This document shows positions 24,709 to 34,044 of a DNA stretch of 60,099 nucleotides, piece after piece. The number at the start of each line of letters is the position of its first letter. Position 1 is the stretch's first letter. A program made the position numbers and the translations under genes. A model generated the notes under the pieces. That model made no database searches and was not told the DNA's origin. It saw only the letters and a list, made by a program, of their open reading frames with translations. The stretch comes from Propionibacteriaceae bacterium (GTDB lineage: Bacteria; Actinomycetota; Actinomycetes; Propionibacteriales; Propionibacteriaceae): assembly GCA_030532575.1 (NCBI GenBank), contig JAUNKV010000015.1, positions 1 through 60,099 on the forward strand. Reading direction: 5' to 3'.

Positions 24709-27453
24709 ATGGAACTGGTCTCCCGCTTCGCAGGGCTCTACTCCTTCCCGCTCGACGACTACCAGCTGGCCGGGTGCCGGGCCTTGGCCGACGGGGCTGG
24801 GGTGCTGGTCGCCGCACCCACTGGGGCGGGCAAGACCGTGGTGGGGGAGTTCGCGGTCTGGCTGGCGCTTCAGACCGGCCGCAAGTGCTTCTACACCACA
24901 CCGATCAAGGCGCTCAGCAACCAGAAGTTCCACGACCTGGTGGAGCGGCACGGCCCGGATGTCGTAGGGCTGCTCACCGGGGATGCCACCGTCAACGGGG
25001 ATGCTCCCGTGGTGGTGATGACCACCGAGGTGCTGCGGAACATGATCTACGCGGGATCGACCGGGCTGAACAACCTGGGGTTCGTGGTGATGGACGAGGT
25101 CCACTACCTGGCCGACCGGTTCCGGGGGGCGGTGTGGGAGGAGGTCATCCTGGGGCTGGAGCCGAGCGTCCAGATCGCGGCCCTGTCGGCGACGGTGAGC
25201 AACGTCGAGGATTTCGGGGACTGGCTCGGCACGGTGCGGGGGCGCTTCGAGGTGGTGGTCTCGGAACGGCGGCCGGTGCCGCTCTACCAGCAGGTGCTGG
25301 TGGGTTCCAAACTGCTCGACCTGTTCGACGGCGTGGCCCCCACTGCCCAGGAGCTGCCCTCGGCCAGGGCCGCCCGGGTGAACAAGGAACTGCTCAAGGT
25401 CTCCAAGGCGGAGTCCTCCCGGGTGCGTGACGACTCCAGGCGCCCGCGCGGTCGCTCCGGGCGGGGCAAGAGACACACCAGGGGGTCTGGTTCCTTCGGC
25501 GGAGACGTCCATCCCCGCTTCGCCGGGAAACCGACCTCGCGCGCCGAGACGGCTCGGCTGCTGGAGCGGGCCAGGCTGTTGCCCGCCATCTGTTTCATCT
25601 TCTCCCGCGCGGGTTGTGACGCCGCCGTCGCGCAGCTGCTGGCCGCCGGGGTGGTGCTCACCAACCGGGCCGAGGCCGAGTTGCTGGGGGAGATCGCGGA
25701 TCGGCACGTCGCAGGGTTGTCCCACCAGGACCTCGAGGCACTGGGCTACGAGGACTTCCGGCAGGCCTTCTGCTCAGGGATCGCCGCCCACCACGCCGGG
25801 CAGCTGCCCGCCTTCAAGGCCATCGTCGAGGAGGGGTTTGCCACGGCGGCCTGCAAGCTGGTCTTCGCCACCGAGACCTTGGCGCTGGGGATCAACATGC
25901 CCGCCCGCACCGTCGTGCTGGAGAAGCTGGTCAAGTACAACGGCGAGGCAGTGGTGGACATCACTCCCGGCGAGTACACCCAGCTCACCGGGCGGGCCGG
26001 GAGGCGTGGCATCGACGTGGAGGGGCACGCCGTCGTGCTGTGGCAGGCGGGGATGGACCCGCGGGCGGTGGCGGGCCTGGCCTCCAACCGCACCTATCCG
26101 CTGCGCTCCTCCTTCGCGCCCAGCTACAACATGGCGGTCAACCTGACGGCGACACTGGGGCGGGAGCGGGCCAGGGAGGTGCTCAACCAGTCCTTCGCCC
26201 AGTTCGTCGTGGACAAGAGCGTGGTCAAGGCGACCCGTAGCGCCAAGGATCACAGCCGGGAGATCGCGGAACTGAGGCAGGAGACGGCCTGCCACCTGGG
26301 CGATTTCATGTCCTACGCGCTGTTGCGGGACGAGATATCCCAGCTGGAGAGCACCTCGGCTGCGGCGCGTCGGGCACGGCGGGCCGATGACATTGCCGAT
26401 GCCATCATCAAGCTCATGGCGGGGGACATCATTCACGTGCCCCGGCAGGGCTGGTGCGTGGTGCTGATGGTGGGGCAGAGACGCAGCCGTGACGCCGCCC
26501 CTTGGGTACAGGTCATCGCGACGGACCACACGGTGCTCAGGCTCGGCCCCCACGACCTGCCGGGGGCTCCGGTCCCGGTGGGGCGGGTGCGGGTGCCGCG
26601 AAAGTTCTCCGTCCAGGACCGCAAGGCCAGGCGGGAGCTGTTGGCCTCGCTGTCGGCCAAGCTGGAATCCCTGGACCCTGAGACCCCGACGGTGGAGCCG
26701 ACGCTGACCGACGAGGCCCATCAGGCGCGGATCGCAGAGCTTCGCAGCGAACTGAAGCAGCACCCCTGCCATGCCTGCGAGGAGCGGGAGCTGCACGCGG
26801 TGGCGGCAGCGAGGGCGCTCAGGCTGGAGCGGGAACAGGCCCGTCAGGAGGCGGCGATCACGGGCCGGGCCAACTCGTTGGGGGTCCAGTTCGATCGGGT
26901 CTGCGGGGTGCTGACAGACCTGGGGTACCTCAACGGCGACGAGTTGACTGATGCGGGCCGGATGCTGCGGCGCATCTACAACGAGCTCGATCTGGTGGCA
27001 GCTGAGTGCATCCGACGCGATGTCTTCGCCGGGCTGGATGCGCCCCAGTTGGCGGCGGTGCTGTCGTCGCTGTTGTACGAGTCGAGGCCCAACCGGGATG
27101 CCCGGCGCCCTCGGATGCCCGATGCCGCATCCGAGGCCGCCCAGTCGGCGCTTCGCACGGTGTGGCGTGAGGTGGGGGCGCTGGAGCGCAACCACCACCG
27201 GGACCGGGGGAGGGAGCCTGACATCGGGTTCGCCGAGGCCGCGTGGCGGTGGTGCAGCGGGCAGGAACTGTCCAAGGTGCTGTGGCACTCCGGGCTGCTC
27301 GCAGGGGATTTCGTGCGCTGGGTGCGCCAAGTGGTTGACCTGGCCGGGCAACTCGCCACGGCAGCAGGGCCGGGTGACCTCCGACGGACCTGCCGGGAGG
27401 TCGTCGCCTCGATGCGTCGAGGGGTGGTGGACACCGACCTGGAGGAGGACTGA
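24709..27453 (+). CDS. helY: SKI2/Mtr4-like DEAD-box RNA helicase (HelY)
   Basis: A ~914-residue superfamily 2 helicase. Motif I is APTGAGKT, Ia is TTPIKALSNQK, II is MDEVHYL (DEVH), III is LSATVSN, and VI is TGRAGRRG. A DSHCT domain (KATRSAKDHS...to end) is C-terminal. It is the conserved actinobacterial helicase found after tatC. GTG at 24703 or 24706 are possible starts. A TACGTT box at 24694-24699 suggests a nearly leaderless transcript. A basic insertion (residues ~235-285: RRPRGRSGRGKRHT) divides the core. Confidence 0.93.
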   Translation: MELVSRFAGLYSFPLDDYQLAGCRALADGAGVLVAAPTGAGKTVVGEFAVWLALQTGRKCFYTTPIKALSNQKFHDLVERHGPDVVGLLTGDATVNGDAPVVVMTTEVLRNMIYAGSTGLNNLGFVVMDEVHYLADRFRGAVWEEVILGLEPSVQIAALSATVSNVEDFGDWLGTVRGRFEVVVSERRPVPLYQQVLVGSKLLDLFDGVAPTAQELPSARAARVNKELLKVSKAESSRVRDDSRRPRGRSGRGKRHTRGSGSFGGDVHPRFAGKPTSRAETARLLERARLLPAICFIFSRAGCDAAVAQLLAAGVVLTNRAEAELLGEIADRHVAGLSHQDLEALGYEDFRQAFCSGIAAHHAGQLPAFKAIVEEGFATAACKLVFATETLALGINMPARTVVLEKLVKYNGEAVVDITPGEYTQLTGRAGRRGIDVEGHAVVLWQAGMDPRAVAGLASNRTYPLRSSFAPSYNMAVNLTATLGRERAREVLNQSFAQFVVDKSVVKATRSAKDHSREIAELRQETACHLGDFMSYALLRDEISQLESTSAAARRARRADDIADAIIKLMAGDIIHVPRQGWCVVLMVGQRRSRDAAPWVQVIATDHTVLRLGPHDLPGAPVPVGRVRVPRKFSVQDRKARRELLASLSAKLESLDPETPTVEPTLTDEAHQARIAELRSELKQHPCHACEERELHAVAAARALRLEREQARQEAAITGRANSLGVQFDRVCGVLTDLGYLNGDELTDAGRMLRRIYNELDLVAAECIRRDVFAGLDAPQLAAVLSSLLYESRPNRDARRPRMPDAASEAAQSALRTVWREVGALERNHHRDRGREPDIGFAEAAWRWCSGQELSKVLWHSGLLAGDFVRWVRQVVDLAGQLATAAGPGDLRRTCREVVASMRRGVVDTDLEED

Positions 27454-27916
27454 GAGGGTTTTTCCGCTGGTCGAGCCGAGGGTGCCCAGCGCCCGACAGT
27501 CGAGACCTCTGGCACCCGGTGCTGGGTCTTGGGGTGAGCGGGGATGGTCACCGGGGCCTCGGCTTGGGTTCCCTTGCTGGCGCTCGCGGTCCGGCTCCGA
27601 CCAGCGAGGTGGAGAGGCTGGCTTAGAGGGTCCGCGAATAGGCGGAATCTACTGCGGTCGCCCTGGTGACCCCTTGGCTGCGTTGTCCTCCTCGAACGCA
27701 CGCTCCAGTGCGATCTTCGTCGTTCGCCTTGCCAAGTGGCCACCATGACGATCCTCGTGACGATCCCTCCTATCCGCGCACCCTCTTAGCCCATGGTGAA
27801 CAACCGGGGACGTGTGACAAAACAGGGGATGGCGGGGAAAATCCTGAAAAAGGCCACGGCGGCGGTGGTTTCGTGGTGAAGTAGGGGGTGTTGGTCGGGA
27901 TCACGAAGGAGTGGCC
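27454..27916. other. 463-bp non-coding region downstream of helY
   Basis: No reading frame with a family signature or a ribosome binding site was found here. It contains an imperfect inverted repeat (see separate entry) and a purine-rich leader (GTGACAAAACAGGGGATGG, then GGTGAAGTAGGGGGTG) before the lipoprotein gene. The last 100 bases are the likely promoter of the 27917-29340 pair. No recognisable helY terminator is seen. Confidence 0.6.
27465..27606. repeat. Imperfect inverted repeat element downstream of helY
   Basis: CGCTGGTCGAGCC (27465-27477) pairs with GGCTCCGACCAGCG (27593-27606), differing by one extra base. Between them are further 'GTCGAGAC'-type motifs (27510-27517). This looks like an intergenic repeat of the TGGTCGAG...GTCGAGAC type known in Propionibacteriaceae and Nocardioides genomes; copy number cannot be checked here. 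It may be a mobile or structural intergenic repeat. Confidence 0.45.
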
Positions 27917-28480
27917 ATGAAACGTGTGACGGTACTGGCGGTGCTGACGACAGCCATGCTGCTGGGCTGCGCCCCGAAACAGGAGCAGCCCAGGGAACCC
28001 CTGATCCCACCACCGACGACCTACTCCATCCCCACACCGACCGCCACTGAGCCCTACGCCCCGGTGAAGTCGCTGGAACGCCAAGCAGCAGAGAAGGCCG
28101 TGACGGAGTACTTCCGCCTGAAGAACCAGGTTCTGACGGACCACTCCGCTGATCTGGAGCCGCTCGCTGCACTACTGACTGGCCCACTGCTCGAGTACCA
28201 GATTCCTTTCGTGGAGGAAGATCGAGCAGAGAACATCATCCAGAAGGGTGAGTTCAGCTACGTGGTCCACAACTCAGTCGTGGTCTCCCCCGGGAACATC
28301 GAAGTGCTGGCCTGCACCGATGTCACGGGCACGGATGTCGTGGACCTGGACACCGGCGAATCAGTGCTTGATGCCAATCGCTCCATGCATCGCAACTGGC
28401 GGATCGATGTCCAACAGGTCAACGACACCTGGAAACTGGCCAACTACACAACTGACGTGGTGGCATCATGCGAACCCTGA
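27917..28480 (+). CDS. Putative lipoprotein of unknown function
   Basis: A 187-residue exported protein. The signal peptide ends in a lipobox (AMLLGC, Cys ~15), followed by a Pro/Thr-rich linker (PLIPPPTTYSIPTPT) and a small domain (residues ~55-187) with a conserved-looking YVVHNSVVVSPGNIEVLACTDV stretch (shown in part). The ATG at 27917 follows a GAAGGAG ribosome binding site. The domain is of the kind paired with secreted PKD-like proteins in Actinobacteria. The gene overlaps the start of the next gene by 13 bases. Confidence 0.8.
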   Translation: MKRVTVLAVLTTAMLLGCAPKQEQPREPLIPPPTTYSIPTPTATEPYAPVKSLERQAAEKAVTEYFRLKNQVLTDHSADLEPLAALLTGPLLEYQIPFVEEDRAENIIQKGEFSYVVHNSVVVSPGNIEVLACTDVTGTDVVDLDTGESVLDANRSMHRNWRIDVQQVNDTWKLANYTTDVVASCEP

Positions 28481-29340
28481 CCTTGAAGCTCATGTCAACG
28501 CTCGTGGGGCTCTCACTCTGGTGGGCATCGCCAGCCCAAGCAGAAGGCCCACCTATCACTGAGGAGGAGCAGGGACGAATCCGCATCGTTGCCCGTGCCC
28601 CTGGGACACCTGGACGTACGGAGGACCGCAAGCCTCGTATCTCGGCTGGTCCGACCCAGTGCGTCGCTTACGGCACCATCACCGTCCCCTGCACCACCCA
28701 CCGGGGCACCTGGAGCCACACCCATGGCTGCTACGTCATCACTCGGGACTCCACCGGAGGCTGGTGCACAGACCTGCCCATCGCCACCCCCGGAACCATC
28801 CTCTTCCCCCGACGCATCCCACCCACCCAGACAGAGATCGAACTCCCCGATCCCGGGCAGCTCGCCCGCACCGCCGTCGAACACATGCACCTCCAGCCCA
28901 TCACCATCGCCACCAGCCCCAAAACCGTGGAACAAGACCCCAACGCCCTGGCCTACGTGCACTGGAACACCTGGCTGTGGAACAGCAACACCGACCCCGC
29001 CAGCACCGGACCCATCACCCAAACCGCCACCGCAGGCACCTACACCGTCACCGCCACCGCCACAATCAACAAGATCGTGTGGGACATGGGCGACGGGGGC
29101 TCTGTCACCTGCACCACCACCACACCCTGGAACACCCGCTACACCCACAACGAACCCTCCCCCACCTGCGGATACCTCTACACAAAGGACGGCGAATACC
29201 TCATCACCGCCACCACCCACTGGACCATCACCTGGCACGCCCCCACAGCCCACGGCACCCTCACCGCCACCACCACCAACACCGCCCACCTCCACGTCGC
29301 AGAAGCCCACATGCTCAACGTCCCCATCAAACGGAAGTGA
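28468..29340 (+). CDS. Secreted PKD-like protein of unknown function
   Basis: A 290-residue protein. The signal peptide MRTLTLKLMSTLVGLSLWW has likely cleavage at AQA. A Cys-rich segment follows (TQCVAYGTITVPCTTHRGT, THGCYVITRD, GWCTDL), then a Thr-rich beta domain (ATAGTYTVTATATINKIVWDMGDGGSVTCTTTTPW, shown in part; an Ig/PKD-like signature WDMGDGG). It resembles the exported proteins that follow small lipoprotein genes in Streptomyces. Codon use is extremely C-rich on this strand with long runs of ACC/CAC triplets, unlike neighbours. It is coupled to the lipoprotein gene. Confidence 0.8.
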   Translation: MRTLTLKLMSTLVGLSLWWASPAQAEGPPITEEEQGRIRIVARAPGTPGRTEDRKPRISAGPTQCVAYGTITVPCTTHRGTWSHTHGCYVITRDSTGGWCTDLPIATPGTILFPRRIPPTQTEIELPDPGQLARTAVEHMHLQPITIATSPKTVEQDPNALAYVHWNTWLWNSNTDPASTGPITQTATAGTYTVTATATINKIVWDMGDGGSVTCTTTTPWNTRYTHNEPSPTCGYLYTKDGEYLITATTHWTITWHAPTAHGTLTATTTNTAHLHVAEAHMLNVPIKRK

Positions 29341-29372
29341 CAACGGCTTCACCAGCTTGAGAGGGTAGACGC

Positions 29373-30143
29373 ATGGCTGTTGCGCTTCGTGTCATCCCCT
29401 GTCTCGACGTCCATGACGGTCGTGTCGTCAAGGGAGTGAACTTCCGTGACCTCCGCGACGCCGGGGACCCGGTGGAGCTGGCGGCCCGCTACAGCACCGA
29501 CGGGGCCGATGAGCTCACCTTTCTGGACATCTCGGCCTCCTCCGACGGCCGGGCCACCACCCGAAAGATGGTGCAGCGCTGTGCCGAGAGCGTGTTCATC
29601 CCGCTCACCGTCGGCGGGGGAGTGCGCACCGTGGCCGACGTGGACGCCCTGCTCCGGTGCGGAGCGGACAAGGCCGGGATCAACACCGCAGCCCTGGCCC
29701 GCCCCGAGGTGATCGACGAGATCACCTCCCGCTTCGGCAACCAGGTGCTCGTGCTCTCCCTGGATGTCCGCCGCGCCGAGTGGGCGCCCTCGGGTTTTGA
29801 GGTCACCACCCACGGCGGCCGCACCTCCGCCGGGCGCGATGCCATCGACTGGGCGAGGGAAGCCGTGGACCGCGGGGTGGGGGAGGTGCTGCTCAACTCG
29901 ATGGACGCCGACGGCACCACCGCCGGATTCGACATCGAGATGATCCAGGTGGTACGTCGCGTGGTGGAGGTACCCCTCATCGCCTCCGGTGGGGCCGGGA
30001 CCGCCGCCCACTTCGTCGAGGCCGCCAAGGCGGGGGCCGATGCCGTGCTGGCAGCCAGCGTCTTCCACTACGGGACCTTGAGTATCATGCAGGTCAAGAA
30101 AGCACTGGCCGAGGCCGGTTGTGAAGTCCGAGGAGCAACATGA
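29373..30143 (+). CDS. hisF: Imidazole glycerol phosphate synthase subunit HisF
   Basis: A 256-residue (beta/alpha)8 cyclase. The catalytic Asp12 is in [15 protein letters not shown], and the second catalytic Asp is in [14 protein letters not shown] near residue 131. [13 protein letters not shown] (here LTVGGGVRT) and [11 protein letters not shown] are phosphate-binding loops. It joins ammonia from HisH with PRFAR to make imidazole glycerol phosphate and AICAR. The ribosome binding site is GAGAGGG. No other his genes are in the window, so it is separated from a histidine operon. Confidence 0.95.
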   Translation: MAVALRVIPCLDVHDGRVVKGVNFRDLRDAGDPVELAARYSTDGADELTFLDISASSDGRATTRKMVQRCAESVFIPLTVGGGVRTVADVDALLRCGADKAGINTAALARPEVIDEITSRFGNQVLVLSLDVRRAEWAPSGFEVTTHGGRTSAGRDAIDWAREAVDRGVGEVLLNSMDADGTTAGFDIEMIQVVRRVVEVPLIASGGAGTAAHFVEAAKAGADAVLAASVFHYGTLSIMQVKKALAEAGCEVRGAT

Positions 30144-30535
30144 GTGACTGCCTGTTCTGCCGGATCGTCGAGGGCGAGATTCCGGCACACCGCATCCACG
30201 AGGACGAGACCGCCATCGCCTTCCTCGACATCAACCCGTGGCAGCTCGGCCACGCCCTGGTGATCCCGCGCCGCCACGTCGTCGATGCCCTCGCCGACGA
30301 GCGCGCCTTGGCTGAGATCGCCCCCGCTGTGCAGCAAGTGGGCAACCTGCTCAAGGACAGGCTCGGAGCGAGTGCCTGCAACATCCTCAGCAATGCTGGG
30401 GCCGACTCCGGCCAAGAGGTCTTCCACCTCCACGTCCACGTGCTGCCCCGATACGCCGACAACCCCGGCATCGCCGCGATGCGGGGTGTCATCGACGAGG
30501 ACCTCGCGACGGTGCACGCCAGGATCATGGGCTGA
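30140..30535 (+). CDS. HIT family nucleotide hydrolase
   Basis: A 131-residue HINT/HIT protein. It starts with the zinc/Cys-like [13 protein letters not shown] segment and has the histidine triad HLHVHVLPR near residue 100. It probably hydrolyses adenosine phosphoramidates or related nucleotide conjugates. The ATG overlaps the hisF stop (ATGA), so the two are co-expressed. Confidence 0.92.
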   Translation: MSDCLFCRIVEGEIPAHRIHEDETAIAFLDINPWQLGHALVIPRRHVVDALADERALAEIAPAVQQVGNLLKDRLGASACNILSNAGADSGQEVFHLHVHVLPRYADNPGIAAMRGVIDEDLATVHARIMG

Positions 30536-32625
30536 TGAACTGGACCGGGGAACAGCTGTGGCGGCTCAACACCGCCACCATTCGCCGACGCGCCGCCATC
30601 TTCCTGCCCAATCGTGGCGGTCCCGAAATCGATGATCCGGCGCGGATCGAAGCCGCCGTCGTTGCCCTGGCGGAGCTGGGCTACCAGCTCGACGACTGGG
30701 CGAAGGAAGCCCTCACCTCGGCTGAGGACGCCTGGGTTCTGGTGCAGGCCGCCGCAGCCCTCAAGGGAGCCGATGTCAGCTACGAGCCCTTCTACCCGAA
30801 CTTCCCGCAGCAGGTACGCGATGCCTCCGCCTTCACCCTCCACCTCAACGCCATGCTCCACTACTTGGGCGATGTCACAGGGAAACGGTGGGTGCCGCGA
30901 TACAACCGCACACAGCGCTATGGCTACGAGGAGGAATACACCTCGAAGGCGACGGTGCTGACCGCGCTGCGGGAACACGAACTGCGAGAGCTCCTCAGTG
31001 CTCTCATGACCCAGGGCCAGCCGTTCTCCCAGGACGACCGCACCGACCTGGAGGCCGTGAAGGTCTTCACCCCGACATTGCCCTCCGCTCCCCGCATCGA
31101 GATCAGGGAGAACCTGGCCTGGCTGAGCGTCACCTTCCCGGAGCTCGATTTCACCGCCTCGGTGAAGACCGCCACCGATGTGCTGCGGCTCGCGGTGGCC
31201 ATGAGCGGCGGTGATGTGTCGCTGGCCACACCGACGAGGTTTCGCACCTTCAACCGCCCCGAGCGGCGCCGCCTCCTCGGCCTGCTGGAGGAGCACGGCC
31301 GCCCGGAGGACCTGCGGCGCTGGGAGGAGCGCTGGAAGCGGCTGACCCGGCACCTGCGTCCCGGCGACCACAAGGCCCGCTTCCCGAAGGCGGCAAAGAT
31401 GCTGCACGCGCTGTCGGCAGGCACCCTGCCCCGCAGCTTCGAATCCCACCTGGAGGAGGTGCTGGAGCGTGGCGACGTCCCGGCCGCGCTCAACCTGCTC
31501 ACCCATCGCCCCGGGGTCTTCGCCCGGCGGCTGGCCCACCTGATCCGGGAGTGCCGGCAGAACGCTGCGCTGGAGGAACAGGTGGCGACGACGTTCTCGT
31601 GGGTGGCCGGCGAGGTCTCCACCCCGGTGCTGGTCCAGCTGTGGCAGTACTTCGCCTCCCCGGACAACACGGTGCTGCCCGAACGGGTGGTGGCCATCAA
31701 GACCGGCACCGATCAGCGCTCCCGCATCATCCCCAACCGGCGCAGCCTGCGCGGGGTGGATGCCCGCCTGGTCGAGGTGATCGAGGAGGCGCTGCGGGCC
31801 CGGGCCACGCTGGGACCGACCTGGGTCAACCGGGAGCTGTTTTGCCAGTACGCCGTGCCGCTCGGAAACCGCTCCGCCTCACCCGGGCTGCGCACCGCCG
31901 GCCGGGGATCGCGGTTGCGAATCCCCAAGGGCAGGGTGGTGCGTTTCTTCATGCACTGGCGGGACCTGGAAGAGGGGTTGGACCGGCGAGTCGACTTGGA
32001 CCTGTCGGCCTTCTGCGTCACCGAGGACTTCCGGCAGACCCAGGACATCGCCTATTACAACCTCAAGGAGAATGGCGCCACCCACTCCGGGGACATCACC
32101 TCCGCCCCACAGGGGGCCGCCGAGTTCATCGACCTCGAACCCGAGACCCTGCGGGGACGCGGGTGGCGCTACGTCGTGATGACTGTGCACTCCTTCAACG
32201 GGCAGCCCCTGTCCCTGGTGCCCGAGGCCTGGGCCGGGCTCATGGGCCGCGACGGCCACAGCGGCGAACTCTTCGACGCCCGCACCGTCGAGCTGCGCCT
32301 CGACCTGACCTCCACCGGGCGCAACGCCACCCCGCTGGTGCTGGATCTGGAAGCCCGGGAGATCATCTGGTGGGACCACAACGCCGGGGTGAATGCAAGG
32401 GGCCTGTACAACCTCAACGACAACGCCAGCCGCACCCTGATCCACCTCCAGCACGCTGTGCTGGGCCGGGTCATGACCCTCGATCACCTCATCTCGCTGC
32501 TCGCCACCGAGCTGGTCGACGATCCCGCCGCGGCCGAGGTGGTCTTCGACGATCCCGCGCTGGTCGGCAGGCGGGCCATCGCACCTTGGGAGGGCGAGCG
32601 CATCCTGCAGCTCCTGACCGGATAG
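30535..32625 (+). CDS. Large cytoplasmic protein related to the SCO0854/MXAN_6230 TerD-associated family
   Basis: A 696-residue protein with no signal peptide or TM segment. A helical N-terminal ~430 residues shows tandem motifs of the SCO0854 type (FNRPERRRLLGLLEEHG, WEERWKRLTRHLRPGDH, ALNLLTHRPGVFARRLAHLI). Residues ~490-640 are beta-rich with TerD-like elements (RVVRFFMHWRDLEE, RVDLDLSAFCVTEDF, ARTVELRLDLTSTG). The typical RING-like zinc module is not evident. TerD-like proteins are linked to tellurite/phage/membrane stress. The ATG overlaps the HIT stop (TGATG). Assignment is from remembered family patterns only. Confidence 0.65.
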   Translation: MNWTGEQLWRLNTATIRRRAAIFLPNRGGPEIDDPARIEAAVVALAELGYQLDDWAKEALTSAEDAWVLVQAAAALKGADVSYEPFYPNFPQQVRDASAFTLHLNAMLHYLGDVTGKRWVPRYNRTQRYGYEEEYTSKATVLTALREHELRELLSALMTQGQPFSQDDRTDLEAVKVFTPTLPSAPRIEIRENLAWLSVTFPELDFTASVKTATDVLRLAVAMSGGDVSLATPTRFRTFNRPERRRLLGLLEEHGRPEDLRRWEERWKRLTRHLRPGDHKARFPKAAKMLHALSAGTLPRSFESHLEEVLERGDVPAALNLLTHRPGVFARRLAHLIRECRQNAALEEQVATTFSWVAGEVSTPVLVQLWQYFASPDNTVLPERVVAIKTGTDQRSRIIPNRRSLRGVDARLVEVIEEALRARATLGPTWVNRELFCQYAVPLGNRSASPGLRTAGRGSRLRIPKGRVVRFFMHWRDLEEGLDRRVDLDLSAFCVTEDFRQTQDIAYYNLKENGATHSGDITSAPQGAAEFIDLEPETLRGRGWRYVVMTVHSFNGQPLSLVPEAWAGLMGRDGHSGELFDARTVELRLDLTSTGRNATPLVLDLEAREIIWWDHNAGVNARGLYNLNDNASRTLIHLQHAVLGRVMTLDHLISLLATELVDDPAAAEVVFDDPALVGRRAIAPWEGERILQLLTG

Positions 32626-32832
32626 GGATAGACTGATCCCTGCCCGGCCATGTGGGTGCATCCTTCTGACCTTGTCACGGAATCACCTTCGCGTCCACGC
32701 CTCCCGGGCCCCAAAAGCTGGTCCGACCTTTCATAAGAAAGTTCTCATCCCACCCTGAAGGTCCTCTACTGGACATTGGTCATGCTGGAAGCAATGAAGT
32801 TCCAGACTGATGTTCATGAGGGGGCCACGACC

Positions 32833-34044
32833 ATGTCGAAGACAACGCGAGTGCTGCTGTACAGCCACGACTCCCAGGGGCTCGGACATGCCCGCAGAAA
32901 CCTCGCCATCGCCCACGCCCTGGCCCGGCAGCTGCCGGAGGCCACCGGCGGGGAGGTCGCGGGGCTGATCGTCTCCGGCCTGCCACGCAGCGCCGAGTTC
33001 CCGCTGCCCCCCGGCTTCGACTGGATCACCATCCCCGGCATCGCCAAGGGCAGTGGCGGCTACCAGCCGCGCTCGCTGAGCGGTGACTTCGCCTCCGTGG
33101 TGAAGCTGCGCTCCCAGCTGCTCGCCGCCGCCATGCTCGGCTTCGAGCCCGACCTGGTGATCGTGGACCGCCACATCCTGGGCGTGGCCGAGGAACTTCG
33201 CTCCCCGCTGATGCAGCTGCGCGAGCAGTGCCCGAACACCCGGATCGTGCTGGGGCTGCGCGAGGTCCTCGACGAGCCCGAGGCCGCAGCCAAGGAATGG
33301 GCGCGGCTGGGTGATCCCAAGCAGCTGCTCGACTTCATCGACGAGGTGTGGGTCTACGGTGACCCGGTCATCCACGACCCCTTCGCCACCGGCGAGATCC
33401 CCGCGACGCTGAAGGAGCGGGCCCGCTTCACCGGCTTCCTCGCCAAGGACCGCCCCCACGTGCCCGACGAGGAGAACCTGAGTGACTCCCCGTTCGTGCT
33501 GACCACCGTCGGCGGTGGTTCCGACGGCTACGACCTGCTGCGCACCGCCGTCGCGATGACCCCGCCCGCGGGCCACGAGCACATCGTGGTGACCGGACCC
33601 CAGCTGAGTGACGCCGAGTTCGACGCGATCCGCAGCCAGGCCCAGGACCGGACCCGCGTGCTGCGCACCTGGCCGGGGCTGGCCCACCAGATCGGTGAGG
33701 CCGCCGCTGTCATCTCGATGGCCGGGTACAACACCACCTGCGAAATCCTGGCCACCTCGACCCCGGCGCTGCTCGTGCCGCGCGAGGTGCCCCGCCAGGA
33801 GCAGCTGATCCGGGCCCGGTCGCTGGAGCGGGCCGGGGCCATCGATCACATCCGCTGGGACGAGATCACCCCCGAGGCCCTCACCCAGTGGGCCGCGCAG
33901 GCCGTCAGGACACGGATCGACCGTGATCTGGTCCGTGTCGACGGCCTGGCCGCGGTGGCCGTCGTCGCCGCCGAGCTGCTGAAGCGTACCCGCGCCGACC
34001 ACCTCGACGGCACCTCCTCCGATGATCTGGTGGGTGTGGCATGA
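32833..34044 (+). CDS. Glycosyltransferase (MurG/GT28-like)
   Basis: A ~403-residue GT-B glycosyltransferase. It starts with LLYSHDSQGLGHARRNLAIAHAL, typical of MurG-like enzymes, and has the C-terminal donor loop AAAVISMAGYNTTCEILATSTPALLVPRE (parts shown). The ATG at 32833 follows a GAGGGGG-type site; an ATG further upstream (32797) is less likely. It is the first gene of the seven-gene surface-glycan operon. A 207-bp gap precedes it, with a possible promoter in the AT-richer TTTCATAAGAAAGTTCTC stretch. Confidence 0.88.
   Translation: MSKTTRVLLYSHDSQGLGHARRNLAIAHALARQLPEATGGEVAGLIVSGLPRSAEFPLPPGFDWITIPGIAKGSGGYQPRSLSGDFASVVKLRSQLLAAAMLGFEPDLVIVDRHILGVAEELRSPLMQLREQCPNTRIVLGLREVLDEPEAAAKEWARLGDPKQLLDFIDEVWVYGDPVIHDPFATGEIPATLKERARFTGFLAKDRPHVPDEENLSDSPFVLTTVGGGSDGYDLLRTAVAMTPPAGHEHIVVTGPQLSDAEFDAIRSQAQDRTRVLRTWPGLAHQIGEAAAVISMAGYNTTCEILATSTPALLVPREVPRQEQLIRARSLERAGAIDHIRWDEITPEALTQWAAQAVRTRIDRDLVRVDGLAAVAVVAAELLKRTRADHLDGTSSDDLVGVA

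Noticed and set aside
23971-25725. A 584-codon minus-strand frame over the lipid kinase and helY
   Set aside because: Same reason: antisense shadow of strong helicase motifs on the plus strand.
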